This document shows positions 9,296 to 18,582 of a stretch of DNA of 64,000 bases, piece by piece. Under the pieces are notes generated by a model. The model did no database searches and was not told the origin of the DNA. It worked only from the letters and a program-made list of their open reading frames with translations. The stretch covers positions 62,001 to 126,000 of the forward strand of contig NZ_FOAM01000006.1 of the NCBI RefSeq assembly GCF_900109605.1, read 5' to 3'. The position numbers and the translations under genes are program-made. The stretch is from Xaviernesmea oryzae (GTDB lineage Bacteria; Pseudomonadota; Alphaproteobacteria; Rhizobiales; Rhizobiaceae). Position 1 is the first letter of the stretch. Each line of letters begins with the position of its first letter.

Positions 9296-10558
9296 TTAGT
9301 CCCCCTGTCCGTCGCGCGGGGGTTCCCGACGGCGGCGCACGGGCGCTCCAGCCGGGGGCGCCTCGGGCGTGCGGGATGCTGCCGCAGTCTGTCTGGCGGC
9401 GGCTGGCGTGGCCGTTGAGGCTGCAGCCACAGGCGCAGCAGAGACCGGCGGCGCGGCGGATTGCGCGGGTGCAGGCGGAACTGTCGCCTGGGGCATCATC
9501 GGGCGCTGTGGTGCCACGGCGCCGGCGCTGCGGTCCGGCAGCCGGTTGATCAGCCCTTCGAGCGTCGAGCGCATGGCGCGCGCCTCTTCCTGCTGCGCCT
9601 CGATCCAGTCGCGCAGCATCTGCTGCTCGCCGCGCATGTTCTTCACCAGGCCCTGAATGCCATCGGCCAGATTGGCCATGGCGGCGGCGGTGCGCTGGCT
9701 GACCCCGGAGTCCTGGGCCAGCCGGCTCAGCTGTTCGCTGACATCGCGCATCTCGTCATGATCGACGGCGCCGGTCGAGGACACCACGCGGTCGGCGCCG
9801 ACATCGGTGACCGAGGACAGCCAGTTTTCGAGTTCGGTGTAAAACCGGCTCTGCGCCCGGCCGGCCTGCAGATCGAGAAAGCCGAGGATCAGCGAGGAAG
9901 CAAGGCCGAACAGCGATGTGGAAAAGGCTGTGCCCATCCCCGTCAGCGGCGCGGACAGGCCCGTTTTCAGCGCCGACAGCACGTCCTGCGTGCTACCGGA
10001 CCCGGCATCGAGCGACTGGATGACGGTATTGATCGAGCCGATCGTGCCGAGCAGGCCCCAAAAGGTGCCGAGCAGGCCGAGGAAGACCAGAAGGCCGATG
10101 AGATAGCGCGACGTGTCGCGCGTCTCGTCCAGCCGCGTGGCGATGGAATCGAGGATCGAGCGAAGTGCGGCGGTGGAGATGCCACGCGTCGGCTGGCGCT
10201 GGCCGATCAGCGCCCGCATCGGCGCAAGAAGAACGGGTTCGCGACCCACCTTCTCGGCATTGCCGACAGCACGGAAGGCATTGAACCAGCGAACCTCCGG
10301 GCGCAGGCTCAGCACATGGCTGAACGCCATGAGAATGCCGATCAGCAGCACGCCGAGGATCAGCCCGTTCAGCCCGGGATTGCTCAGAAAGGCTGCATGG
10401 GCCTGGCGAAACAGAATGGCACCGACGAAAGCGATGATGATCAGGAAGATCACCATGGTCCAGACGAAGACCATGGGGCTCGTCAGCTGCGCCTCAGCCA
10501 GGCCATGCTCCTCCGGCCCGTCCGCATATCCGCGTTCCAACGCTCTCAGCCTGGCCAT
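9296..10558 (-). CDS. MotA/TolQ/ExbB-like proton channel protein
   Basis: 420 residues. Four hydrophobic segments are visible: SPMVFVWTMVIFLIIIAFVG, the GLILGVLLIGILMAF region, GLLVFLGLLGTFWGLLGTIG and TAFSTSLFGLASSLILGFLD. The last pair matches the MotA/ExbB channel helices. A ~190-residue hydrophilic tail follows, helical at first and ending in a Pro/Ala-rich stretch. The ATG at 10558 (MARLRALERGY) has GAGGA upstream and removes a low-complexity N-terminal extension. It ends four bases before the TTG of the OmpA-like gene, so the two are translationally coupled. The pairing implies a stator-like, proton-motive-force-driven machine of unknown output. Confidence 0.85.
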   Translation of the reverse strand: MARLRALERGYADGPEEHGLAEAQLTSPMVFVWTMVIFLIIIAFVGAILFRQAHAAFLSNPGLNGLILGVLLIGILMAFSHVLSLRPEVRWFNAFRAVGNAEKVGREPVLLAPMRALIGQRQPTRGISTAALRSILDSIATRLDETRDTSRYLIGLLVFLGLLGTFWGLLGTIGSINTVIQSLDAGSGSTQDVLSALKTGLSAPLTGMGTAFSTSLFGLASSLILGFLDLQAGRAQSRFYTELENWLSSVTDVGADRVVSSTGAVDHDEMRDVSEQLSRLAQDSGVSQRTAAAMANLADGIQGLVKNMRGEQQMLRDWIEAQQEEARAMRSTLEGLINRLPDRSAGAVAPQRPMMPQATVPPAPAQSAAPPVSAAPVAAASTATPAAARQTAAASRTPEAPPAGAPVRRRREPPRDGQGD

Positions 10559-10808
10559 TCTGTCCTCATCCTTCGCGGCCTCTTCTGTTTTTCCCCAGAC
10601 GGCGCCCACGCTTCCGGCCGGTCGAGATCTGCAAGCCTGCCTCAGGCCGCGCCCATCTTGGCGCGCCATCTCCATCCTGCGGCGGGATGTAAATTATGTT
10701 TGTGCCGAATTGAAGAAGCAAGAGGCCAAAGTCCTGCCCATTGGGGACACCGGATATCCCCGACGCCCCGCTCCTCGAGAGCCGCTAGCTGACGCCTCGA
10801 CGTGGCGA

Positions 10809-12668
10809 TCACGTCGCGTCGCGGTCGAGCGCCTCCAGCTCGTCGATCAGACCTTCGATCATCGACAGGCCCTTCTGCCAGAAATTCGGGTCGGCAGCAT
10901 CGAGGCCGAAGGGAGCGAGGAGTTCGCTGTGGTGCTTGCTGCCGCCGGCCTTCAAGAGGTCGAAATACTTGTCCTGAAATCCGCTCTCGGCGTTCTGGTA
11001 GACGGCATAGAGCGAATTCACCAGGCAATCGCCGAAAGCATAGGCATAGACGTAGAAGGGGGAGTGGATGAAGTGGGGGATATAGGTCCACCAGGTTTCA
11101 TAGCCCTCCGAGAGCCGGATCGCCGGTCCCAGGCTTTCCGCCTGCACCGCCAGCCAGATCCCGCCGATTGCCTCCGATGTCAGCTCTCCCTCGCGGCGCG
11201 CCGTATGCAGGCGGCGCTCGAAATCGTAAAAAGCGATCTGGCGCACCACGGTGTTGATCATGTCCTCGACCTTCTGGGCGAGCATGGCCTTGCGTTCGCG
11301 CCTGTCGCGCGTCTTGTCGAGAAGTGCGCGGAAGGTCAGCATTTCGCCGAAGACGGAGGCGGTCTCCGCAAGCGTGAGCGGCGTGGACGCCATCAGCGCC
11401 CCCTGCTCCGCCGCCAGGACCTGGTGCACGCCATGGCCCAGTTCATGCGCGAGCGTCATCACGTCGCGCGGCTTGCCCATATAATTGACCAGCACGTAGG
11501 GATGGGCGGACGGTACGGTCGGATGGGCAAACGCACCGGGCGCCTTGCCGGGCTTGACCGGCGCATCGATCCAACCGCCGTCGAAGAAGCGTTGGGCGAT
11601 CGCCGCCATCTCCGGCGAAAAGCCTGCATAGGCCGACAGCACGGTGTCGCGCGCTTCGTCCCAGGCAATCAGCGCATTCGGCGTTTCCGGCAGCGGCGCG
11701 TTGCGATCCCAGAAATTCAGCTGGTCCATGCCCAGCCATTTCGCCTTCATCCCATAATAGCGATGCGAAAGCCTGGGATAGGCGGATTTGACCGCCTCGG
11801 CCAGCGCATCGACCACCTCGCGCTCGACACGGTTGGCCAGATGGCGGCTATCGGCAATGTCGGTGAAGCCGCGCCAGCGGTCGGAGATTTCCTTGTCCTT
11901 GGCAAGCGTGTTGGTGATCAGCGTGAAGATGGCGAGCTTGCTTTCGAAGGTCTCCGTCAGGCCGGCGGCAGCGGCGGCGCGGGTTTCCGGCGCGCGCTCC
12001 TGCAGAAGGCTCAGCGCCACTTCCATGGGAAGGCTCTCGCCATCGATCGTCACCGTCATGGCGGCCATGGTCTCGTCGAACAGCCGGTTGAAGGCCGCAG
12101 CACCCGTCATCGACTTTTCAAGGAAAATCTGCTCGATCCTGTCATCCAGCTGGTACGGCTTCTCCAGACGCAGGTCGCGGATCCAGGGCGCGTAGTGGGC
12201 GGCCAGGGGATCGTTGGCGATGGCACTATCGATGGCCGCATCGTCAAGCCGGTTCAGCTCCAGCGCGAAGAACAGGAGATGGCTCGAAAGATCGGTGAGC
12301 TTGGCCTGGATGTCGCCATAGAATTTGCCATTGGCCGGATCGGTGGTGTTGGAGAAATAGGTCAGCCCGGCAAAAGAGGCGATGCGGCCGATCAGGTCCT
12401 CCAGCGCCTCCATCTGCTGAATGGACGCGCCGAGCCCCTCTTCGCCGTCTTTGCCCGCAGCCTCGGCCAGCCGACCCTTCCACCGCGCTTCGAAGGCCAG
12501 CGTATCGGCCTGCGCCTTGGCGAGATCGCTCTTGAAGACGTCCGAATCGCGTGCCGGGTAAAGATCCTCCAGCCGCCAGCTGGGCAGAGCGCCGAGCTCG
12601 GCCATGTCAGGCTTTGCAAGGGCGGTGTCCTGCGCCGAAAGGGCATGGGAAGGCTGGATGCGGATCAT
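10809..12668 (-). CDS. pepF: M3-family oligoendopeptidase (PepF-like)
   Basis: 619-residue zinc metallopeptidase that cleaves short peptides in the cytosol. The catalytic motif is LAHELGHGVHQ (HExxH; the two His and Glu bind zinc and activate water), followed downstream by the glutamate in LAETASVFGEML. Length and the N-terminal PSWRLEDLYPARDSDVF are typical of the PepF/M3B group. The ATG at 12668 is preferred to a TTG six bases upstream because of the AAGGGA spacing. It is followed, on the same strand, by the MotA-like gene after 250 bases. Confidence 0.93.
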   Translation of the reverse strand: MIRIQPSHALSAQDTALAKPDMAELGALPSWRLEDLYPARDSDVFKSDLAKAQADTLAFEARWKGRLAEAAGKDGEEGLGASIQQMEALEDLIGRIASFAGLTYFSNTTDPANGKFYGDIQAKLTDLSSHLLFFALELNRLDDAAIDSAIANDPLAAHYAPWIRDLRLEKPYQLDDRIEQIFLEKSMTGAAAFNRLFDETMAAMTVTIDGESLPMEVALSLLQERAPETRAAAAAGLTETFESKLAIFTLITNTLAKDKEISDRWRGFTDIADSRHLANRVEREVVDALAEAVKSAYPRLSHRYYGMKAKWLGMDQLNFWDRNAPLPETPNALIAWDEARDTVLSAYAGFSPEMAAIAQRFFDGGWIDAPVKPGKAPGAFAHPTVPSAHPYVLVNYMGKPRDVMTLAHELGHGVHQVLAAEQGALMASTPLTLAETASVFGEMLTFRALLDKTRDRRERKAMLAQKVEDMINTVVRQIAFYDFERRLHTARREGELTSEAIGGIWLAVQAESLGPAIRLSEGYETWWTYIPHFIHSPFYVYAYAFGDCLVNSLYAVYQNAESGFQDKYFDLLKAGGSKHHSELLAPFGLDAADPNFWQKGLSMIEGLIDELEALDRDAT

Positions 12669-13074
12669 GGTCAATCGTCCCTTCGTTCAATGCGGCCAGG
12701 CTTCCATAATCACTTGAAGCAGCCATGAAAGGCCGGTCCCTCATGGTGCGGCCCTGTCTGTCGCGGCGCATCTGACACGCTTTGCTCAGCCCATGTAAGA
12801 GCCCCGGTGAAATCTGAAAGGTCGGCCGGCCCAAAAAGCGTGCAGCATATGGCCGCCCATGAAAATGCCGATGCCTAAAATGCGAGCTTTTCTCAAAAGA
12901 GGATGTTCAAATCCAGCATGCAATGAGGAAGGGGTCGGATCTCCGCTGATGCCTGCGGCTTACCTTTCAGATGGCTGCGGAAGCGGGGGTGTCTCAAAAA
13001 CACCGGGGACATGAAGGCGTTCCGCCATAGGCGGCAAAACGCGTCCCTTAAGGCAAGGCACGAGGAGAGGAACC
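12669..13074. other. Intergenic region between divergent pepF and response regulator genes
   Basis: 406 bases with no supported gene; it should carry the divergent promoters. The response regulator has a GAGGAGAGGAACC site immediately before its ATG. No striking repeat was seen. Confidence 0.5.
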
Positions 13075-14610
13075 ATGCCGTCCCATATTCTGGTGATCGA
13101 CGACGATCCGGTGCAGCGCCGCTTGCTGGCCGGCATGATCGAGCAGCTCGGTCATGTCGCGCATCATGCGGAGAATGGCCGGACCGGTCTATCGATCCTT
13201 GAAGAGTTGGGCGAGCGCATCGACGTGGTTCTTCTCGATCTGCTGATGCCGGAAATGTCCGGCCAGGCCTTTCTGGAGGAAATCGGGCGGCGTGGGCTGG
13301 ATGTGCCCGTGATCGTCCAGACCGGCCAGGGCGGCATCGAAACGGTGGTGCATGCGATGCAGGCCGGCGCGTTCGATTTCGTGATGAAGCCGGTGACGCC
13401 AGAGCGGCTGACAGTGGCCCTGCATCAGGCCATGAAGGTGGAACGCCGCCATGACGACGCAACCCGCATGGCCGAGCCGGCCAGCGACGATATCGGCTTT
13501 GAGTCCATCGTTTCCGCCAGCCCGGCGATGATCCGGGCGCTCGATCTCGCGCGCCGCGCCGCCGCCTCCGATATTCCGGTGCTGATTGAGGGCGAATCCG
13601 GCGTCGGCAAGAAGCGGCTGGCCCGGGCGATCCACCAGGAAGGCCGCCGCGCTGGTGGCCCTTTCGTCGTGGTCGATTGCGCCGCTCTGGCGCCGGCACT
13701 CGCCGAGGCGATCCTGTTCGGGCGCGAACGGGGGATCGGTGCTGCCGTGCGTCTTGCCGGCAAGTTCCGCGATGCCGATGGCGGCACGCTGCTGCTCAAC
13801 GATGTCGCGTCCCTGCCGACGACCGTGCAGGCCAAGCTTCTGCATGCCGTACAGTTCGGCGAGATCGAACCGGTGAATGCACGTAACCCGGTCAAGGTGG
13901 ACCTGCGGCTGATGGTGTCCAGCGGGCGCGACCTGATCACCGAAGTGCGCGAGGGGCGATTCCGCGAGGATCTCTATTACCGTCTCAGCGTGTTTCCGAT
14001 CGCCATTCCCGCGCTTGCCCGTCGGCGGGAGGATGTGCCCGCGCTGGTTCGCCACATCGTTCGCCGCCTGGCCGTGGCGCAAGGCCACGAGGGCGTAGGC
14101 CAGGGCATCGATGCCGGCGCCATGGCTCTTCTGACCGCCTATGACTGGCCCGGCAATATCCGCGAGCTGGAAAATCTTCTCTATCGCGCGCTTATCCTTG
14201 CAGAAGGCCGCGAGCTGACGGTGCGCGACTTTCCGGATGTGGCCGCGCGCACCGGCCCGATCGGTCTGCGCTCGGTGGCAGCCGAAGGCATGTCCGCGCG
14301 CCTTGCCGGCACCACGGCGCCACAGGAACAGGCAGCCTCCGGCAAGCTCTCCATTCTCGGTGTCAGCGAGGCTGGCCGCAATGACGCCCACTCCGGACGC
14401 GAGGACGGCACGATCGCGGGGCTGGATGCGACGGGCGAGGTGCGCAAGCTCGCCGATGTCGAGGAGGATCTGATCCGCTTTGCCCTGAAATTTTATCGCG
14501 GCCAGATGAGCCAGGTGGCACGCAAGCTCGGCATTGGCCGGTCGACGCTCTACCGGAAGCTGAAGGATTACGGAATCGACCCCGACAATCCCCTGAGCAG
14601 CGCCGCATGA
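13075..14610 (+). CDS. NtrC-family response regulator with degenerate AAA+ domain
   Basis: 511 residues. The receiver domain (1-120) has the acidic pocket DDD at 9-11, phospho-acceptor D55 in VVLLDLLMPEMSG, T83 and K105. The AAA+ domain (~143-375) has Walker A GESGVGKK (173-180), arginine-finger region RFREDLYYRL (295-304) and sensor II WPGNIRELEN. A Fis-type helix-turn-helix ends the protein (LGIGRSTLYRKLKDYG). Two key motifs are abnormal: the GAFTGA loop that touches sigma-54 is replaced by GIGAAVR (residues 220-226), and Walker B reads GGTLLLND in place of GGTLFLDE. I infer it regulates transcription without sigma-54, as HupR-like proteins do. No sensor kinase gene is adjacent. Confidence 0.9.
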   Translation: MPSHILVIDDDPVQRRLLAGMIEQLGHVAHHAENGRTGLSILEELGERIDVVLLDLLMPEMSGQAFLEEIGRRGLDVPVIVQTGQGGIETVVHAMQAGAFDFVMKPVTPERLTVALHQAMKVERRHDDATRMAEPASDDIGFESIVSASPAMIRALDLARRAAASDIPVLIEGESGVGKKRLARAIHQEGRRAGGPFVVVDCAALAPALAEAILFGRERGIGAAVRLAGKFRDADGGTLLLNDVASLPTTVQAKLLHAVQFGEIEPVNARNPVKVDLRLMVSSGRDLITEVREGRFREDLYYRLSVFPIAIPALARRREDVPALVRHIVRRLAVAQGHEGVGQGIDAGAMALLTAYDWPGNIRELENLLYRALILAEGRELTVRDFPDVAARTGPIGLRSVAAEGMSARLAGTTAPQEQAASGKLSILGVSEAGRNDAHSGREDGTIAGLDATGEVRKLADVEEDLIRFALKFYRGQMSQVARKLGIGRSTLYRKLKDYGIDPDNPLSSAA

Positions 14611-14977
14611 TTCGAGGCGCCACACGCGCTCGCTTGTGCAGAAGCAGGATTTTGAGCGGAATGAGAGCGAAAATCTGTTGATTGCGAAGGCCGCCACGCC
14701 GCGGCGCAGGGGTGAAACTTGTGCCAGCCTTGCGGCTTTGTCGCATTTTGGAACGGAAACACGGGCTTGCTTAGTAAGTGAAAAGCCCCGCAAGCCGGGC
14801 TTTATGCGCCCGTTGCGTCCGGAACGCGCACGAATCACCGGCGTCTGGCGTTTGATAAAGGCGTCGTTTAGACCTTGTTAGGCATCCGTTCACTATATTA
14901 TAAGGATCGCCGGCGACTGTGGCATATTTGCCATGCTCTCACCGTATTTGGCCGGCATCCAGTCGGCTACGAGGCGC
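14611..14977 (+). other. Intergenic region with weak terminator hairpin
   Basis: 367 bases with no convincing gene. An AAAGCCC / GGGCTTT hairpin (14782-14803) could end the response regulator transcript. Downstream, TTGTTA...TATTAT-like AT-rich sequence near 14875-14905 may be the promoter of the DUF882 gene. Confidence 0.4.
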
Positions 14978-16954
14978 ATGTCCTTGGGACGGGGATCAGG
15001 TTTGCAGAAATTTTTCGAAAAGCCCAACGGCGCCACGGTCTGCGACACGTGCGGCAAGATGGTCCGTAAGATGCCAAGGCTGCTTGCCGCGCTCCTGATC
15101 GCGGTCTCCATGGCCACCCCCGGATTCACGCCACCTGTCGAGGCGGCGGGGCAGACACGCACGCTCAAGCTCTATTTCGTCCATACGGGCGAGAAGGCGC
15201 AGATCACCTTCAAGCGCAATGGCCGCTATGATCCGAAGGGCTTGCAGCAGGTCAATCAGTTCCTACGAGACTGGCGCCGCAACGAGCCGACGAAGATGGA
15301 TCCGCGCCTGCTGGATCTCGTCTGGGAGGTCTATCAGAAGAGCGGCTCGCACGAATATATCCACGTCGTTTCCGCCTATCGCTCGCCGGCCACCAACGGC
15401 ATGCTGCGCTCGCGCACCAAGGGTGTCGCCAAGAAGAGCCAGCATATGCTCGGCAAGGCGATGGACTTCTACCTGCCCGACGTGAAGCTCGCCACGCTGC
15501 GCGAGATCGGCATGAAATTCCAGGTCGGCGGCGTCGGCTTTTATCCGACCTCCGGCTCTCCCTTTGTGCACATGGATGTCGGCGGCGTGCGGGCGTGGCC
15601 GCGCATGAGCCGCAACGAACTCGTACGGCTGTTCCCCGATGGCCGGACCATGCATCTGCCGGCCGATGGCGGGCCGCTGCCGGGTTATGAGGCCGCCGTG
15701 GCCGACTACAAGCGCCGTGTGGGCGCCGATGCCATCCAGGTGGCCGGTGGCGGCTATACCGGCACAGGCGACAAGGACGTCAAGCGGCGCGCAACCCTCT
15801 TCGCCATGCTGTTTGGCGGCGGCGACGAGGATGAAGAACCCACGGCGATCGCCAGCGCCGACGAGGGCGGCGAAAGCGAAGCACCGGCTCGTGGCCGTGC
15901 CAAGCCCGCCGCCGCCACTCCGGCTGCCCAGCCCGTACTGGCTGGCGTCGAGACGGGTGAAGAGCCGCCGGCTGCTGCCGCAGCCCCCGCCGCCGAGGCG
16001 CCGCTTGCCGTGGCCAAGGCGCCGGTTCCCGCCGTACGTCCGTCGCTGGCCGCTATGCCGGGTGGCGCGGTGGAGACGGCCCTGGTCGCTCCGCCGAAGA
16101 ATGCTGCCGCCGAGGCGCTCGCCGCCGCGACGCCGGAACCCGCGTCTCAATTCGCCGATCTTTCAACCTTCAAGAAGATTCCCGTTCCGCAGACGCGCGT
16201 CGTGCCGGAAGCCGTGGCCGCCATCGATCCCGCCGTGGGCGAGGACGCCGAGGAACTGGCTTTCGTTCCCGTACCGGCACTGCGCCCGGCCGGCCAGGAT
16301 GCGTTGACAACACTGGCCGCCGCCAACGTGGCCGCCGAGCCCGAGCGGCCGCAGCTGACCGAGGTGGCCGCTGCCGATCCGGATGCCGAGGAGGATGCAG
16401 CCGAGCCTGTCCAGTCTGCGATCCCCTCGCCGCGCGCGCTTGCCGCCCATCCGCATCCGGCCGTTGCCCAGGCGGAAACCAAGGTTGCCATGGCACTGCC
16501 AAGCCCGGCGGCCGCCCGCCCCGCGCTCGCTCAGCCGTCCCAGCAGCGCAAGTCCGCTTCGGCTGAACCGGCGCCGGTCGAACTGGCTGCCTATCAGCCC
16601 GCCCAGGCCAGCAGGCCGAATGGGCTGGACGCCTTCGCGCCCCAGACCGAAGCACCGGTCAAGGGAAAGCGACCGAAGAAGGAGCAGGCCGAGGAGCATG
16701 CGCCGACCTCCGTGCGCACCGAGCCAAAGCTCACCGAGAAAATCATTGCCGAATGGGCCCTGTCGAACAGTCGGATGGCGACGCTGTCGCGGCCGGTGAA
16801 GGCGCCACGCTTCGTTTCGAAGTCCCTTCGCAGTTCGCCGACCACGGTCTATTCCGCCGGCTTCTCCGCCGATCCGCCGCAGCCGGTCGATACCGCACGC
16901 TTTTCCGGCACTGCCGTGAACTTCCTCGAAGTGAAGAAATTCAGCACCAATTGA
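14978..16954 (+). CDS. DUF882 / M15-type peptidase-like exported protein with long Ala/Pro-rich tail
   Basis: The frame is open from 14933; starts at 14978 or 15059 are also possible, and 14978 (658 residues) is a compromise. A hydrophobic segment MPRLLAALLIAVSMATPGF looks like a signal sequence or anchor. Next is a DUF882 domain of ~170 residues with VVSAYRSPATN, SQHMLGKAMDFY and FVHMDVGG, the His-x6-Asp and His-x-Asp zinc-ligand pattern of M15 D,D- or L,D-carboxypeptidases. A role in trimming peptidoglycan in the periplasm is inferred. The remaining ~400 residues are low-complexity Ala/Pro/Glu-rich sequence ending in a more ordered ~80-residue segment. It is convergent with fdhA, with a shared terminator. 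Confidence 0.82.
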   Translation: MSLGRGSGLQKFFEKPNGATVCDTCGKMVRKMPRLLAALLIAVSMATPGFTPPVEAAGQTRTLKLYFVHTGEKAQITFKRNGRYDPKGLQQVNQFLRDWRRNEPTKMDPRLLDLVWEVYQKSGSHEYIHVVSAYRSPATNGMLRSRTKGVAKKSQHMLGKAMDFYLPDVKLATLREIGMKFQVGGVGFYPTSGSPFVHMDVGGVRAWPRMSRNELVRLFPDGRTMHLPADGGPLPGYEAAVADYKRRVGADAIQVAGGGYTGTGDKDVKRRATLFAMLFGGGDEDEEPTAIASADEGGESEAPARGRAKPAAATPAAQPVLAGVETGEEPPAAAAAPAAEAPLAVAKAPVPAVRPSLAAMPGGAVETALVAPPKNAAAEALAAATPEPASQFADLSTFKKIPVPQTRVVPEAVAAIDPAVGEDAEELAFVPVPALRPAGQDALTTLAAANVAAEPERPQLTEVAAADPDAEEDAAEPVQSAIPSPRALAAHPHPAVAQAETKVAMALPSPAAARPALAQPSQQRKSASAEPAPVELAAYQPAQASRPNGLDAFAPQTEAPVKGKRPKKEQAEEHAPTSVRTEPKLTEKIIAEWALSNSRMATLSRPVKAPRFVSKSLRSSPTTVYSAGFSADPPQPVDTARFSGTAVNFLEVKKFSTN

Positions 16955-16972
16955 TGGCCTGATGCCCATGAC

Positions 16973-17007
16973 AAAAGCCCGCCGGAGATGCTCTCCGGCG
17001 GGCTTTT
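16973..17007. terminator. Bidirectional terminator, 16-bp perfect stem
   Basis: AAAAGCCCGCCGGAGA and its exact complement flank the loop TGC, with A and T runs at the two ends. It separates the convergent DUF882 and fdhA genes. Confidence 0.93.
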
Positions 17008-17026
17008 CTTTCGATATGACGTGTGG

Positions 17027-18217
17027 TCAGGCCGCCTTGGCGAGATCGCCGTGCGGATCGAGCACGAATTTCGTCGCTGCGCCCTGGTCAAAGCTTTCAT
17101 AGCCTTCTGCGGCACTGTCGAGCGGGATGATCTTGGCATTGACGATATCGGCGATCGGCAGGCGGCCATGCAGGATGGCCTGCATCAGCTGGCGGTTATA
17201 TTTCAACACCGGCGTCTGGCCTGTGTGGAAAGACTGTGCCTTGGCCCAGCCGAGACCGAAGCGCAGGGAGAGGCTGCCTTCTTTGGCCGCCTTGTCGACC
17301 GCGCCCGGATCCTCGGTGACATAAAGGCCGGGAATGCCGATCGAGCCTGCGGCGCGGGTGATCTCCATCATCTGATTGAGAACGATGGCGGGCTGCTCGC
17401 CACCGGCATGGCCGCGCGCCTCGAAGCCCACCGCGTCAATGGCGCTGTCCACCTCATCCGTGCCGATCACCTGGGCGACGAGATCGCCAAGACGATCGCT
17501 CTTCGTCAGGTCTATCGGCTCGAAGCCGACCCTGGCGGCGTGGGCCAGACGATCCTTGTTAAAGTCGCCGATCATGACCACCGCCGCGCCGAGAATGCGG
17601 GCCGAGGCAGCGGCGGCAAGACCGACCGGGCCGGCGCCCGCGACATAAACCGTGGAGCCCACGCCGACGCCCGCACGCACCGCACCGTGGAACCCCGTCG
17701 GCAGAATGTCAGAGAGCATGGTCAGGTCCCGGATCTTGGCCATGGCCTGGTCGCGGTCGGGAAATTTCAGCAGATTGAAATCGGCATAGGGCACCGTTAC
17801 ATAACGCGCCTGCCCACCGATCCAGCCGCCCATGTCGACATAGCCATAGGCCCCGCCCGCCCGTGAGGGATTGACCGTGAGGCAAACGCCGGTGTCCTGC
17901 GACTTGCAGCAGCGGCAGCGGCCGCAGGCGACGTTGAAGGGCACGGAGACCATGTCGCCGATTTCGAGCATCTCGACGTCGACGCCCTTTTCGACCACCT
18001 GGCCGGTAATCTCATGACCAAGCACGAGGCCCGGCATGGCCGTGGTGCGGCCGCGCACCATATGCTGGTCCGAGCCGCAAATATTGGTGGAGACCACCTT
18101 GAGAATGACGCCATGCTCGATACGCCGGCCATCGGGCGCCTCCAGCTTGGGGTCGTCAATGTCGCGCACCTCCACTTGGCCCGGCTTGATATAGACAACG
18201 CCTCGGTTCCTGCTCAT
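17027..18217 (-). CDS. fdhA: Glutathione-independent formaldehyde dehydrogenase (zinc alcohol dehydrogenase family)
   Basis: Oxidises formaldehyde to formate with NAD in the cytosol. The 396-residue length and the start MSRNRGVVYIKPGQVEVRDI match the FdhA group. Catalytic zinc ligands lie in NICGSDQH and GHEITG; structural zinc cysteines form CGRCRCCKSQDTGVC. The Rossmann motif is VYVAGAGPVGLAAAASA. The start is an ATG at 18217 with AGGAGGAG upstream; the frame is open further back but without signals. It appears monocistronic. Substrate assignment comes from family resemblance. Confidence 0.92.
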   Translation of the reverse strand: MSRNRGVVYIKPGQVEVRDIDDPKLEAPDGRRIEHGVILKVVSTNICGSDQHMVRGRTTAMPGLVLGHEITGQVVEKGVDVEMLEIGDMVSVPFNVACGRCRCCKSQDTGVCLTVNPSRAGGAYGYVDMGGWIGGQARYVTVPYADFNLLKFPDRDQAMAKIRDLTMLSDILPTGFHGAVRAGVGVGSTVYVAGAGPVGLAAAASARILGAAVVMIGDFNKDRLAHAARVGFEPIDLTKSDRLGDLVAQVIGTDEVDSAIDAVGFEARGHAGGEQPAIVLNQMMEITRAAGSIGIPGLYVTEDPGAVDKAAKEGSLSLRFGLGWAKAQSFHTGQTPVLKYNRQLMQAILHGRLPIADIVNAKIIPLDSAAEGYESFDQGAATKFVLDPHGDLAKAA

Positions 18218-18490
18218 GCGATCTCCTCCTGTGGTTGGCGGCCAATCCTCAGTCGGATTGCAGCCGCATCGACCGCCCGCGCCGCTCCTCAACGACGTTG
18301 TTCGGGTCGGTCCGTTCGCGGCGCGCGCCGGGCCGATGTCGCATGCCCGGCTTCGCTTAAGGCCCTTGATCGGGCCGCGTCGTGAACAGCAACCAGAAGA
18401 CCATGGGCAAACAGCGGGCGCGGGCGGGAATGCGACATGCCCGCCTTGCGCGGCGACATGGCACGTCAGGTTGCGCGCGAGGGAAACGAC
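18218..18490. other. Spacer between fdhA and the gapR terminator
   Basis: No gene supported. It holds the promoter of fdhA on the minus strand; nothing distinctive was recognised. Confidence 0.4.
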
Positions 18491-18518
18491 AAAAAACCCG
18501 CCGGAGCGATCCGGCGGG
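18491..18518 (-). terminator. Rho-independent terminator of gapR
   Basis: On the minus strand CCCGCCGGA / TCCGGCGGG forms a 9-bp stem followed by six T residues, 65 bases after the gapR stop. Confidence 0.88.
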
Positions 18519-18582
18519 CCGAGGGCAGTGTGATGAGGTATGCGCGGCACAGAGACCGATACGGCGCCGGATCGTGCAGGGC

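Noticed and set aside
8260..10558. Zorya-type anti-phage system (ZorA/ZorB-like MotA and OmpA proteins)
   Set aside because: The domain pair is reminiscent, but there is no ZorC, ZorD or ZorE-like gene; neighbours are an ABC exporter and a housekeeping peptidase. An orphan stator-like pair is the safer call.
10113..12728. Plus-strand reading frame of 871 codons opposite pepF
   Set aside because: It is the complement of the M3 peptidase and MotA-like genes, rich in Arg/His/Gln from GC bias, with no recognisable domain.
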